DNA of 64,000 nucleotides from Gluconobacter frateurii (GCF_002723955.1 NZ_BEWN01000002.1:372001-436000); one strand, 5' to 3'. Positions 8,628 to 17,362 are shown, counted from the first letter of the stretch. Made by a program: numbers and translations. The notes: generated from the letters alone by a model not told the origin.

Positions 8628-8978
8628 TTATGGAGATGGGCTGGCAATGAGGCTTAGGGCGATACGCTGATTAGCCTGAGGAAATCCCTGAACGATCCGC
8701 AGAGTCAGAGCTGGTCGTGCAGCAGCAAGAGCTTCTCCGAGTGCGCTCTGGCACTGGCTGAAGCCATCGCCTTCACGAAGCATCGCAGCAACATGTCGGG
8801 TCTGGTTCAGGGTCAGTCCGTGTTTTGCCAGTTCTTCTGAAATGGCCTCCAGCGCAGCCTGACATTCTTCCGAAAGGCGCTGTGGCCGTTCGCCCAATGG
8901 TCCAAGACCGTTAAAGTCCGTGCATGTCACTTCGTCGCCGTGGACAGTGACAGTCTCGTGTCTGGAAAGTTCGCCCAT
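8628..8978 (-). CDS. Rid (YjgF/YER057c/UK114) family-like protein
   Basis: The 116-residue protein resembles the Rid fold: CQAALEAISEELAKHGLTLNQTRHVAAMLREGDGFSQCQSAL matches the segment around the second helix of RidA, and RPALTLRIVQGFPQANQRIALSLIA matches the RPA-T-V-L-ie-eaiA tail. The arginine expected in canonical RidA for imine deamination falls in the RPALTLRIV region, but the alignment is loose, so enzymatic activity is uncertain. Its start ATG (8976-8978) abuts the HprK start (8979) head to head as CATATG. No promoter between the two genes is possible without lying inside one of them. Confidence 0.55.
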   Translation of the reverse strand: MGELSRHETVTVHGDEVTCTDFNGLGPLGERPQRLSEECQAALEAISEELAKHGLTLNQTRHVAAMLREGDGFSQCQSALGEALAAARPALTLRIVQGFPQANQRIALSLIASPSP

Positions 8979-9566
8979 ATGATCCGTATTCCCGATCCGT
9001 CGTCAGAAGGTGCAAATCCCTCTCCGGACAAAGGCGCTGACGGCGATGCAGCGCAATCCGTTGCACAGGGTTCTAAACCGGACTTGGAAGGGTCGCAATC
9101 CGTGTCATCTCGGCAACGGTTTCCCGATAGCGAAAATTTTCATGCCTCCTGTGTCGCGCGGGATGGAAAAGCCATTCTGCTGTGTGGCCCTTCCGGCGCA
9201 GGGAAATCGATCCTTGCGCTGCAACTGATCGAAGCAGGTTTCTCTCTTGTGTCGGATGACCGCGTGGTGATGAAGGGTCCTTACGCTGGCCCTCCACCGG
9301 AACTGGCCGGTTTGCTTGAAGTGCGGGGTGTAGGACTACTTAAGACATCCTTTGTCACGAATGCGCGAGTGATTCTGAAGGTCTTTCTGGGGGAGGCTGG
9401 CGAACGCCTGCCAGCTTCTGAACGAGACGAGAAAACAGGCGCAGTCATTCTCTATCTGAACGGCAGTTTTCCGGGAGATTTGTCTCGTGTCGTCGCGGCC
9501 TTCAAGGCCTGTTGTGGCGAGTATCAATGGTGCGTCGGAGCGGGCGCCGATGTGGCGGGACTCTGA
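8979..9566 (+). CDS. hprK: HPr kinase/phosphorylase-like protein (short alphaproteobacterial form)
   Basis: The 195-residue protein carries the HprK catalytic core: FHASCVARDGKAILLCGPSGAGKS (Walker A), VSDDRV, and the signature LLEVRGVGLL. It would phosphorylate HPr on serine. Alphaproteobacterial HprK lacks the N-terminal domain found in Gram-positive enzymes; here there is instead a 50-residue polar, probably disordered leader, so the true start could be later. ATG 8979 follows GGAAAG at about 9 bases. A GTG at 8940 is in frame but lacks a ribosome site and would run into the divergent gene. rapZ, EIIA, HPr and EI follow. Confidence 0.88.
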   Translation: MIRIPDPSSEGANPSPDKGADGDAAQSVAQGSKPDLEGSQSVSSRQRFPDSENFHASCVARDGKAILLCGPSGAGKSILALQLIEAGFSLVSDDRVVMKGPYAGPPPELAGLLEVRGVGLLKTSFVTNARVILKVFLGEAGERLPASERDEKTGAVILYLNGSFPGDLSRVVAAFKACCGEYQWCVGAGADVAGL

Positions 9567-9615
9567 AGTGGCGAAATAGTTCCTTATGATCTGAAAAAGG
9601 GCTAGAGTAGGGCAC

Positions 9616-10584
9616 ATGACACCGGCGAATATTCCCGAGTCCGAAACTTCGGCAGGATATGGTCCTGGTTCCAGACAGATCCTGATTGTCACAGGGCTTT
9701 CCGGCGCCGGAAAATCATCCATTTTACGTGTGCTTGAAGATCTCGGCCATGAAGTCGTGGACAATCCGCCTTTGCACCTTCTCGAAGCCCTGGCCTCACG
9801 AAGCAGCTCGCGTCTGGCAATCGGAATCGATGTCCGTAGTCGTGGCTTTGAAGCATCCCGTGTACTTGAGGAAATGGACCGGCTGAAGGCTTTGCCGGGC
9901 AGCCAGGTTCAGCTTCTCTATGCCACTGCCGAGCCTGAAATTCTTCTTCGCCGGTTTACAGCGACGCGACGCCGCCATCCCCTTGTAACCAGTGGCACGA
10001 TTCTTCCCGGAATAGAGCAGGAAACCCGGCTTCTTGCGCCCCTGCGGGCTCATGCGGATTTTGTGATCGATACGTCCGACCTGCCAGCGCCAGAGCTGCG
10101 GCAACTGATCGAGACGCGATTTGGCAGCGGTGCGGAAGATGGTTTGACCGTTGCATTAATGTCCTTCGCCTACCCGTCGGGATTGCCGAGAGAGGCGGAC
10201 ATGGTGTTCGACGCCCGTTTCCTCCGAAATCCGCATTACGATCCGACGCTACAGCCCATGACGGGTCTGGATCAGGCTGTTGTGCAGCACGTCAAGCAGG
10301 ACCCGGCTTATCCGGCCTTCTTTAATCATGTGCATGGTCTTCTGGACCTCGTGCTTCCCCGCTTTGTTGAGGAAGGCAAGAAATACGCCACTATTGCTGT
10401 GGGATGCAGCGGTGGGCGTCATCGTTCCGTCACCATCATTGAGGAACTGGCGCGTCTGCTTCCAGAGACAGCGCCTGTCGGCCCGATGATGGTATTGCAT
10501 CGTGAGCTTGCGCGGAAAGGCCTCTCTTCATGGCGTTGGGCCGTTCCGCCGCACAACCTGTCTCCGCAGGACAAATCTGCATGA
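9616..10584 (+). CDS. rapZ: RapZ/YvcJ family nucleotide-binding protein
   Basis: A 322-residue P-loop protein: Walker A at residues 27-35 (GLSGAGKSS), the DLGHEVVDNPP motif following it, a central domain (RRFTATRRRHPL), and the conserved C-terminal IAVGCSGGRHRSV. In E. coli RapZ is an RNase E adaptor that governs glmS sRNAs. In alphaproteobacteria the gene is normally placed, as here, between hprK and the PTS EIIA gene, and an RNA role is not established there. Its stop overlaps the EIIA start by ATGA (10581-10584), so translation is coupled. Confidence 0.95.
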   Translation: MTPANIPESETSAGYGPGSRQILIVTGLSGAGKSSILRVLEDLGHEVVDNPPLHLLEALASRSSSRLAIGIDVRSRGFEASRVLEEMDRLKALPGSQVQLLYATAEPEILLRRFTATRRRHPLVTSGTILPGIEQETRLLAPLRAHADFVIDTSDLPAPELRQLIETRFGSGAEDGLTVALMSFAYPSGLPREADMVFDARFLRNPHYDPTLQPMTGLDQAVVQHVKQDPAYPAFFNHVHGLLDLVLPRFVEEGKKYATIAVGCSGGRHRSVTIIEELARLLPETAPVGPMMVLHRELARKGLSSWRWAVPPHNLSPQDKSA

Positions 10585-11021
10585 TCGGACTGATGCTGGT
10601 CACGCATGGCAGGCTAGGCGAAGTCCTGCTTGAAACAATGGTGCACGTGGTCGGACCTCAGGCCCAGATTGGAATTGTCGGGGTTGGGGATGATGACGAC
10701 CCGGCTCTTCTGCACCCCGAAGCAGACAGGCTGCTGCATCAGCTGGACACCGGTGATGGCGTCCTTGTTCTGACAGATATTTTCGGAAGTTCTCCGTCCA
10801 ATCTGGCGCTGTCTCTTCGGAAACCTGGACACGTCGAAATCGTTTCTGGCGTGAATGTACCCATGCTGGTCAAGCTCGCGAAAACACGTGCGGGGCTGGA
10901 TCTCGAAGGCTGCATTGAAAAGGCAACAATGGCCGGGCGCAAATATATCGCGGTTGCGTCCCAGCTTCCTGATCCCTGTCTTCACGGGGGGCCGCGCCCC
11001 TGTGTCATGCCGGTCCCCTGA
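10581..11021 (+). CDS. PTS EIIA component, mannose (EIIA-Man) type
   Basis: This 146-residue EIIA begins MIGLMLVTHGRLGEVLL, where His9 is the phospho-acceptor. DIFGSSPSNLAL and SGVNVPMLVKLAK are conserved. An upstream in-frame GTG would lie within rapZ; ATG 10581 fits the family start and the ATGA overlap. No EIIB, EIIC or EIID gene is present, so the protein is probably a regulatory phosphate acceptor rather than part of a sugar transporter. It overlaps the HPr start by one base (TGATG). Confidence 0.93.
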   Translation: MIGLMLVTHGRLGEVLLETMVHVVGPQAQIGIVGVGDDDDPALLHPEADRLLHQLDTGDGVLVLTDIFGSSPSNLALSLRKPGHVEIVSGVNVPMLVKLAKTRAGLDLEGCIEKATMAGRKYIAVASQLPDPCLHGGPRPCVMPVP

Positions 11022-11305
11022 TGAGCGAAACAGCCCTTGCCCCCCGTACCCTGACCATCGTGAATCGGCTGGGTCTCCATGCTCGTGCCGCAGCCAAGCT
11101 GGTCACGACAGCAGAGCGCTTTGACGCAGAAACGACGGTGGAACGCGGCGGCAACGTCGTGTCGGCCCTCTCGATCATGGGGCTCATGATGCTGGGGGCT
11201 GGAGAAGGGGAGACGGTGACCCTGCATTCGCACGGCCCACAGGCTGCTGAGGCGCTCGACGCTGTGGAAGCTTTGATTTCGGATGGATTTGGTGAGCGTG
11301 ACTGA
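11021..11305 (+). CDS. ptsH: Phosphocarrier protein HPr
   Basis: The 94-residue protein has the HPr active site NRLGLHARAA with phospho-His20, and the serine site region VSALSIMGLMMLGA, where Ser51 is the expected HprK target. EI would phosphorylate His20 and HprK would modify Ser51. It starts in the TGATG overlap with EIIA and overlaps the following EI frame by 23 bases. Confidence 0.97.
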   Translation: MSETALAPRTLTIVNRLGLHARAAAKLVTTAERFDAETTVERGGNVVSALSIMGLMMLGAGEGETVTLHSHGPQAAEALDAVEALISDGFGERD

Positions 11306-13169
11306 GCAGCCTTCCCGTTCCAGTCGGCCCAGAGCGTCCCGTTCACGCAAAGCGTCATCAAGTTCCATTACCCTGCACGGTAAAGCCATCACTCAGTCCA
11401 TCGGGTTGGGTCCGGCTGGCCGGGTGGAAGAACTGCCTCTTCCAGACATTACCGAGCGATACAGTCAGATTGGGCCAGAGGCCGAGCTTGTCCGGCTGGA
11501 TGCCGCCATTACCCGGGCGCTTCGTCAGATCGAGAAAATGCGGGATCGTCTGGTTGGTCTGCCGGAGGAGGGGCGCGAAGAAATCGCAACACTCCTTACG
11601 GTCTATGAGCGCATGCTTGGCCCATCCCGGCTGACGCGTCAGGTTCGTGCGCGGATCAACGAAGATGGATTATGTGCCGAAGCAGCCGTGTCAGACGTCA
11701 GTGAGGCATTGGCTCTTCAGGTTCTTCGCACCGCGGAAGCCATGGCGGGTGAGCATGGTGTGCAGGAACAGGACGCCAATTTTAGGCTTGCCGGAGAGTT
11801 TGAGGAAATCGGCCGGCGGTTGATCCGTAACCTTACAGGCGTGTCTTACAGGGCATTCTCCAGCCTGCCCCCAGGCTCTGTGCTTGTCGCCGAGCAGTTG
11901 CGCCCGGCTGACGTTGCCATGATTGATCCGGCGCGGATTGCGGCTGTGGTAACCGAGGGCGGCGGCGGCGCAGATCACACCGCCATTCTGTTACGCGCGC
12001 TCGATATTCCCGCGATTCTGGCTGTGCCCAATCTGATGGCACAGGTGAATGAGGGCGATATGCTCGTCGTAGATGGGCATCTTGGCACGATTACGCTCTC
12101 CCCGAACGAGACCGAACTGCGTCTCGCCCGTGAGGCTGCCCAGAAGGAAGCCAAGGAGAAGCGGGCCTTTGGCCGCCTGAAAAAGCTCCCGGCCCAGTTG
12201 CTGGGTGGCGAGCCTATCGAACTTCTGGCCAATCTGGAGCTCCCCGCCGAACTCCCAATGCTGCTGCGTAATGGGGCCAAGGGGATTGGCCTGCTGCGAA
12301 GTGAGTTCCTGTTCGGGGAGCGGGACGATCTGCCGGACGAGGACGGCCAGACTGCCACGTACCGGTCCATTATCGAAGGCATGGACGGACGGCAGGTCAC
12401 GATCCGTGTTCTGGATTGGGGTGGCGAAAAAGGCCGTGCGTGTATGCGCCGCCTCGGTCTGGCGGAACAAGTGGCGGATGGAGATAACCCCGCGCTTGGC
12501 CTGCGGGGTATTCGTCTTCTTCTGCGCGTTCCGGATGTTCTGGAGACCCAGTTTGCTGCGATTCTGAGAGCGGCCGCGCCGGAAGAGGGCAATACGGCGA
12601 TCGGCCCTGTCCGTGTTCTACTGCCGATGGTCACATCCCCGGATGAAGTGATCGAAGCGCGGGAAATTTACGAAAAGGTGGCGCGGCGCCTCAAGCGCAA
12701 ACAGGTGCCTCTGCCTGATGTTCTTCCGCCGCTCGGGATCATGGTGGAAACACCGGCCGCGGCTCTGACAGCAAACACCATGGCGCAGCATGCTGACTTC
12801 ATGGCCCTCGGAACCAATGATCTGACGATGTACACGCTGGCCGTAGATCGGGCAGATTCGATGGTGGCCGATCGATACAGCCCTCTTCATCCGGCGGTTC
12901 TGCAACTCATCGAGGCCACGGCGGAGTCGGCTCTCCGGGCTCATCGGCCTATCTCCGTTTGCGGCGAAATGGCGTCCGACCCCAGGGTTGTCGCGCTTCT
13001 GATCGGGTTTGGTCTTCGGTCGTTCTCTATGAATTCGGCGTCCCTGCCACGTGTGAAACGCCTGATCCGAGCCCTTAAGATGGAAGATTGCGATCATCTC
13101 CGCCGACAGGTGATGATGGAGACGAACCCTGCCGCCATTCAGTCCCTGATCCGGGATTTTGCGATCTGA
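11283..13169 (+). CDS. ptsI: Phosphoenolpyruvate-protein phosphotransferase (PTS enzyme I)
   Basis: The 628-residue enzyme transfers phosphate from PEP to HPr. Seen in order: an HPr-binding helical domain (about 45-175), the phospho-histidine loop TEGGGGADHTAIL with His232, the PEP-binding TIM barrel with RSEFLFGERDDLPDE, LPMVTSPDEV, GIMVETPAA, GTNDLTMYTLAVDR, and the catalytic cysteine in ISVCGEMASDP. There is no GAF domain, so this is ordinary EI rather than the nitrogen-specific EI-Ntr. The start is uncertain: ATG 11283 lacks a good ribosome site, and GTG 11292 or 11298 is possible. The first 28 residues are basic and serine rich. Confidence 0.95.
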   Translation: MDLVSVTEQPSRSSRPRASRSRKASSSSITLHGKAITQSIGLGPAGRVEELPLPDITERYSQIGPEAELVRLDAAITRALRQIEKMRDRLVGLPEEGREEIATLLTVYERMLGPSRLTRQVRARINEDGLCAEAAVSDVSEALALQVLRTAEAMAGEHGVQEQDANFRLAGEFEEIGRRLIRNLTGVSYRAFSSLPPGSVLVAEQLRPADVAMIDPARIAAVVTEGGGGADHTAILLRALDIPAILAVPNLMAQVNEGDMLVVDGHLGTITLSPNETELRLAREAAQKEAKEKRAFGRLKKLPAQLLGGEPIELLANLELPAELPMLLRNGAKGIGLLRSEFLFGERDDLPDEDGQTATYRSIIEGMDGRQVTIRVLDWGGEKGRACMRRLGLAEQVADGDNPALGLRGIRLLLRVPDVLETQFAAILRAAAPEEGNTAIGPVRVLLPMVTSPDEVIEAREIYEKVARRLKRKQVPLPDVLPPLGIMVETPAAALTANTMAQHADFMALGTNDLTMYTLAVDRADSMVADRYSPLHPAVLQLIEATAESALRAHRPISVCGEMASDPRVVALLIGFGLRSFSMNSASLPRVKRLIRALKMEDCDHLRRQVMMETNPAAIQSLIRDFAI

Positions 13170-13230
13170 GACACGGTTTCGGCGGGTCTCTATCGAAAAA
13201 AATGCGGTCCGATGCCATATAAGGGGGATC

Positions 13231-13770
13231 ATGCCGGATTCGTCTTATGAGACCTCCCCCGTGGAGGACCTGTCTTTTTCTCCAGCCATTACGGCCCGTC
13301 TTGAGCGGGCTGGTGACTGGTGCCGCCACCGTGGGCAACGCCTGACGGAGACGCGGCGTCAGGTTCTGGGGTTGATCCTCTCCTCTGACAAACCCTCCGG
13401 TGCCTATGACCTGCTGGCCCGTTTACGGCCAGCCCATCCAAATGCAGCACCGCCCACGGTCTATCGGGCGATAGATTTTCTTCTGGAGCAGGGCCTGATT
13501 CATCGTCTGGAGCGGCTCAGCGCTTTCGTCGCCTGCTCCCACGCGACAGACTGCCATCATGGCTGCGATCATGGAGAGTGGGGCGTTCATCGCGCGCAGT
13601 TCCTGATTTGCAAGTCATGCGGACGGGCCTGGGAACTGGAGCAGGAAACTGTCGTTCCCGCCCTCATGATTGCCGCGAAAGAGGCTGGCTTCCGGGCCGA
13701 AGCTGCTACAGTCGAAATTGAAGGGGTTTGCGCAGGGTGCCAGAAAGCTGCTCATAGCGGCGGTCACTGA
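13231..13770 (+). CDS. zur: Fur family metalloregulator, probably zinc-responsive (Zur)
   Basis: A 179-residue Fur-family repressor: winged helix (GQRLTETRRQVLGLILSS, then PPTVYRAIDFLLEQGLIHRLE), a metal-binding stretch with CSHATDCHHGCDHG, and two CxxC pairs (CKSC and CAGC) that hold structural zinc. The cysteine-rich layout and the missing HHDH iron-type motif favour Zur. ATG 13231 is used because AAGGGGGATC precedes it and the family N terminus follows; an earlier in-frame start would overlap the EI tail. No zinc transporter is nearby, so the specificity remains inference. Confidence 0.8.
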   Translation: MPDSSYETSPVEDLSFSPAITARLERAGDWCRHRGQRLTETRRQVLGLILSSDKPSGAYDLLARLRPAHPNAAPPTVYRAIDFLLEQGLIHRLERLSAFVACSHATDCHHGCDHGEWGVHRAQFLICKSCGRAWELEQETVVPALMIAAKEAGFRAEAATVEIEGVCAGCQKAAHSGGH

Positions 13771-13775
13771 TAGCA

Positions 13776-14243
13776 ATGGGCGCGCGACGTTCTCCACCGC
13801 CCGCCCTTCCATTCGATGATCTTCCGCAGCAGCGTGCACTTAAAGCTTCCTCCACTCGCGGAGGCCGCACTCTTTCTCCCGAAAATTCCCAACCCGATCT
13901 GCTCGACTGGCAGCCCCCGCAAACACACCTGTCTGCCGAAGAAAGTGATGCTCAGATTCTGGAAGCAATAGGATTCCGCCCGCCTTCCGGAGAAGCATTT
14001 CTCTATGCAGTTCTGGACCTTTCTTACGCCCGGACCATCCTTGAGCGCGGTCTACCTCTTGAAGATCGACTGGTCTTCCTGGAAGCCAAGGCGACGGTAA
14101 ATGCGCTTTCCGAGCTACCTCCCGAGCAGGAAACCGGCATTCTTCGGGTGCGTCGCAGGTTGATCCAGTCTTGGCTTGAGACACATCGCGACGGCGACAA
14201 GTCATGCTATGTGCTGGTCGCAAAACAGCCTTCAGAAGGCTGA
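13776..14243 (+). CDS. Hypothetical protein, function unknown
   Basis: I do not recognise this 155-residue protein. It starts 5 bases after the zur stop and ends 18 bases before the asparaginase start, so it probably sits in the same transcript. The first 50 residues are polar and proline rich (likely disordered). The remainder looks like a compact helical domain (ESDAQILEAIGFRP, AFLYAVLDLSYARTILERG, EDRLVFLEAKATVNAL, RRRLIQSWLETH). No signal peptide, membrane segment or cysteine-based motif is visible; it is probably cytoplasmic. Confidence 0.65.
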   Translation: MGARRSPPPALPFDDLPQQRALKASSTRGGRTLSPENSQPDLLDWQPPQTHLSAEESDAQILEAIGFRPPSGEAFLYAVLDLSYARTILERGLPLEDRLVFLEAKATVNALSELPPEQETGILRVRRRLIQSWLETHRDGDKSCYVLVAKQPSEG

Positions 14244-14261
14244 CAGCAAAGGTTGAAATGA

Positions 14262-15287
14262 ATGACAGCACAGACAGGATCAGGTCTGCTCGCGGAGGTC
14301 ACGCGCGGCAGTCAGGTTGAATCGCGACATCTGGGCCGCGCCGTCGTTGTGGATGCGGACGGTGCCGTCGTTTGGTCCTGCGGCGACGTGGAAACCCCGG
14401 TTTTTCCTCGCTCTACGGTTAAATCCCTTCTGGCCATTGAACTCGTGGAAAGTGGTGCTGCGGATCGGCTGGGCCTGACGGCGGACGCTCTGGCCTTGGC
14501 CTGCGCTTCCCATGGTGGAGAAGAACCCCATGCGAAAGTTGCAGCTGTCATGCTGGCTGCCGCGGGACGTGATGTAGGGGCGTTGGAGTGCGGAACGCAC
14601 TGGCCAACCTATGAGCCAGCGGCTCGGGCGCTCGCCGCCGCCCATCAAGCAGCATGCCCGCTTCACAATAACTGCTCTGGCAAACATGCGGGACTGATCT
14701 GTCTCGCCTGTGACCAGGGCGTGGACCCGACGGGCTATATCAACCCGTCCCATGAGATCCAGCGCCGCGTCACGGATGTTCTGGCAGCCGTGACAGGCAC
14801 GCCTCATACGGACGCCAACCGCGGTACGGATGGATGTTCCATGCCGACTTACGCGGTTCCCCTCAGGGCCCTTGCTCATGGGTTCGCGCGTTTTGGAAGC
14901 GGGGTTGGTCTCTCCGCAGGTCGGGCTGCTGCAACAAAGCGCCTCCGCGAAGCTGTGGCCACCAACCCGTTCATGGTCGCGGGGACCGGGCGATATGACA
15001 CAACGGTCATGAACAATTTCGAAACTCGTGCGTTCGTAAAAATGGGCGCCGAAGGCGTTATGATCGCGGCACTGCCGGAGCAGGGCTTAGGTTTCGCTAT
15101 CAAGGCGGATGATGGCGCCAATCGCGCTGCTGAAGTCGCGATGTCTGCTCTGTTGCGCCATTTTGGTGGCGAGGCACTCTGCCGGACGCCTCAGGATCAT
15201 GCGGTCCTGACAGATACGGCAACCCAGACGCTTCGAAACTGGCAGGGTGTAACAGTGGGTGAAATTCGGGCCGCCCTCACGATCTGA
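14262..15287 (+). CDS. L-asparaginase II family protein
   Basis: The 341-residue protein matches the thermolabile (Rhizobium etli type) asparaginase family, which is unrelated to E. coli AnsA/AnsB. Seen: PVFPRSTVKSLLAIELVESGAADRLGL near the N terminus (the SxxK-like catalytic pair), ALACASHGGEEPHAKVA, HNNCSGKHAGLICLA, GTDGCSMPTYAVPL, and the C-terminal GFAIKADDGANRA. It would hydrolyse asparagine to aspartate and ammonia in the cytoplasm. A strong terminator follows at 15317. Confidence 0.9.
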   Translation: MTAQTGSGLLAEVTRGSQVESRHLGRAVVVDADGAVVWSCGDVETPVFPRSTVKSLLAIELVESGAADRLGLTADALALACASHGGEEPHAKVAAVMLAAAGRDVGALECGTHWPTYEPAARALAAAHQAACPLHNNCSGKHAGLICLACDQGVDPTGYINPSHEIQRRVTDVLAAVTGTPHTDANRGTDGCSMPTYAVPLRALAHGFARFGSGVGLSAGRAAATKRLREAVATNPFMVAGTGRYDTTVMNNFETRAFVKMGAEGVMIAALPEQGLGFAIKADDGANRAAEVAMSALLRHFGGEALCRTPQDHAVLTDTATQTLRNWQGVTVGEIRAALTI

Positions 15288-15316
15288 CCACGATTGTGTT
15301 ATAAAAATTACAGCTC

Positions 15317-15350
15317 TGACATCCATTGGACAGATGGATGTCATTTTTTT
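15317..15350 (+). terminator. Rho-independent terminator after the asparaginase gene
   Basis: TGACATCCAT (15317-15326), a 7-nt loop, ATGGATGTCA (15334-15343) and seven T. It ends the zur-to-asparaginase transcript. Confidence 0.9.
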
Positions 15351-15370
15351 GGAAAGGATAGTGCAACAGC

Positions 15371-16795
15371 ATGACAGATCAGGGCAGGACCGTAGAACCC
15401 CCTCAGACAGATGACAGTGCGGCGTCCGTTTTCGATGCAACACGATTTAAGATTATTGCCATCGGTGTGATCGCGGCCCTCGCGGGATTGATGTCCGGTC
15501 TGGATATCGGTGTTGTGGCTGGTGCGCTGGACCTGATCGGCAAGGAATACCATGCCTCGACGCTGGCCCTGGAGTGGGTCGTTAGTTCGATGATGGCTGG
15601 CGCGGCTGCCGGTGCGCTCGGTGCCGGTTGGTTGTCCCATCATCTGGGACGTAAGCGCTCCCTGATCCTTGGTGCTGCTGTGTTTGTCGTCGGCACGCTG
15701 GGATGTGCGATGGGATGGTCTATTCCATCCATCATTTTCTTCCGCGTCATCATGGGGATCGCGGTCGGTATTTCAGCGTTTACAGCACCACTCTACCTGT
15801 CCGAAATTGCCAGCGAAGAGTCTCGCGGCGCGATGGTGTCGACCTATCAGCTCATGGTGACGGTCGGTATTTTTGTGGCTTTCCTGTCGGATACCTATTT
15901 TTCCTACAGTGAAAACTGGCGTTGGATGTTTGGCGTCGCTGGTATTCCTGCGGTGCTCTTCCTGATAGGCGTCCTGTTTCTGCCATACAGCCCGCGTTGG
16001 CTGATCATGCAGGGTCGTCACAAGGAAGCGCGTGAAATTCTTGTGGATCTTCGCAACGATCCGCTGGAAGCCGCCAAAGAAATTCGCGCGATCCGCGAGC
16101 AGCTTGAAACCAAGCAAGAAGGCTTCAAACTTTTCCGCACGAACAGCAATTTCCGCCGCTCTGTCGCCCTGGGCATCATGCTTCAAGCCATGCAGCAGCT
16201 CGCGGGCATCAATATCGTCATGTACTACGCGCCAAATATTCTGGCGGCCGCCCATTTCGATGCGCACGCGCAGATGTGGTGCACGGCTATCATTGGTCTC
16301 GTGAACATGCTCGCGACATTCGTGGCTGTGGGTCTTGTGGATCGCTGGGGGCGCAAGCCCATCCTCTATGCCGGCTTCACGGTCATGGCGGTCGGAATGG
16401 GTGTTCTTGCCATTCTGCTTCAGGGCGGCATGACAACGCAGTCTTCGCAGATTGCAGCAGTCTTCCTGCTTATGATCTTCTGTGCAGGCTTTGCGATGTC
16501 TGCCGGGCCGCTAATGTGGGTCCTGTGTGCGGAAATTCAGCCGCTCGGTGGCCGGGACTTTGGTATCGCCATGTCCACCTTCACTAACTGGATGACCAAC
16601 CTTCTGGTGGGCGTGAGCTTCCTGTCTCTCATGAAGGCGATTGGGACCGGTGGGACGTTCTGGCTTTTTGCGGGGTTGAATGCACTGTTCCTGCTTTTGA
16701 CGATCCTGTTCGTGCCGGAGACAAAGGGCATGTCTCTGAACGTGATCGAAAAACGGCTGATGCAGGGCGTGAAGCTGCGCAAGCTCGGCCGCTAA
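15371..16795 (+). CDS. MFS sugar/proton symporter (GalP/XylE type)
   Basis: A 474-residue, 12-helix major facilitator of the sugar porter family. Seen: the LSGLDIGVVAGAL start of TM1, the GRKRS loop after TM2, YLSEIASEESRGA, FLPYSPRWLI before the central loop, AGINIVMYYAPNI in TM7, DRWGRKP between TM8 and TM9, and the C-terminal PETKG. These are the classical sugar porter signatures; galactose or glucose uptake with protons is likely, but the substrate cannot be fixed from sequence. Transcribed alone between two strong terminators. A sugar-importing MFS fits the absence of PTS permease components here. Confidence 0.92.
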   Translation: MTDQGRTVEPPQTDDSAASVFDATRFKIIAIGVIAALAGLMSGLDIGVVAGALDLIGKEYHASTLALEWVVSSMMAGAAAGALGAGWLSHHLGRKRSLILGAAVFVVGTLGCAMGWSIPSIIFFRVIMGIAVGISAFTAPLYLSEIASEESRGAMVSTYQLMVTVGIFVAFLSDTYFSYSENWRWMFGVAGIPAVLFLIGVLFLPYSPRWLIMQGRHKEAREILVDLRNDPLEAAKEIRAIREQLETKQEGFKLFRTNSNFRRSVALGIMLQAMQQLAGINIVMYYAPNILAAAHFDAHAQMWCTAIIGLVNMLATFVAVGLVDRWGRKPILYAGFTVMAVGMGVLAILLQGGMTTQSSQIAAVFLLMIFCAGFAMSAGPLMWVLCAEIQPLGGRDFGIAMSTFTNWMTNLLVGVSFLSLMKAIGTGGTFWLFAGLNALFLLLTILFVPETKGMSLNVIEKRLMQGVKLRKLGR

Positions 16796-16824
16796 ACCAT
16801 CTGAATGAATTTTGTCTGACAGAG

Positions 16825-16855
16825 CGCCCGGCCCATCTGGCCGGGCGTTTCTGTT
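16825..16855 (+). terminator. Rho-independent terminator after the sugar symporter
   Basis: CGCCCGGCC (16825-16833), loop CATCT, GGCCGGGCG (16839-16847), then a T-rich run with two interruptions. Confidence 0.8.
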
Positions 16856-16882
16856 ATACACTGTCAGCTTAAGGAGGCTGTC

Positions 16883-17293
16883 ATGACCAATTTTTCTCTT
16901 TCTTCCGAAGAGCCAGGCCGCGGCGGCGTTTTTCTGGTTTACGGTCTGTATATTGCCCGGTTCTTTACGGGAATATCACTGCTTGCAGGCGTTATTCTGG
17001 CCTATATTCTCAAAGGATCGAGCGCGGGCATTGCACGAGCACATCTGAGCTGGCTTATCCGTCTGTTCTGGTATGATGTGGCGTTCATCATCGGATGTGC
17101 AGCCCTGTTCGGGGCCTGTTTCATTACAGAGCCTCCGGGTAGTTCGGGTCCGGGACAACTCCTGTTCCTGATCCCCATTGGGATTTTTGCTCTCTGGAAC
17201 ATCGCGCTTCTGGTGTCCCTGCTCTATGGCGTGCGGTCTCTAACCCAAGGTAAAGGCCCGTTGCCAGATCGTTTCCGCTCATTTGGCGAATAA
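16883..17293 (+). CDS. Small membrane protein, DUF4870-like (paralogue 1)
   Basis: The 136-residue protein has three to four membrane helices (VYGLYIARFFTGISLLAGVI, an RLFWYDVAFIIGCAALFG helix, and LLFLIPIGIFALWNIALLVS). The pattern YxLYxxxFFTG...HLSWxIRLFW resembles DUF4870 proteins of unknown function. AAGGAGG lies about 6 bases before the start. It is a diverged duplicate of the next gene (VYGLYIARFFTGI against IYALYLAGFFTGI; WLIRLFW against WQIRLFW). No promoter was recognised. Confidence 0.75.
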   Translation: MTNFSLSSEEPGRGGVFLVYGLYIARFFTGISLLAGVILAYILKGSSAGIARAHLSWLIRLFWYDVAFIIGCAALFGACFITEPPGSSGPGQLLFLIPIGIFALWNIALLVSLLYGVRSLTQGKGPLPDRFRSFGE

Positions 17294-17362
17294 ACTGGCG
17301 AACTACGCCATTTGATGCCTGTTATGTGTTCCGGATGCCAAAGAAATGCCGGAGAACTACAA

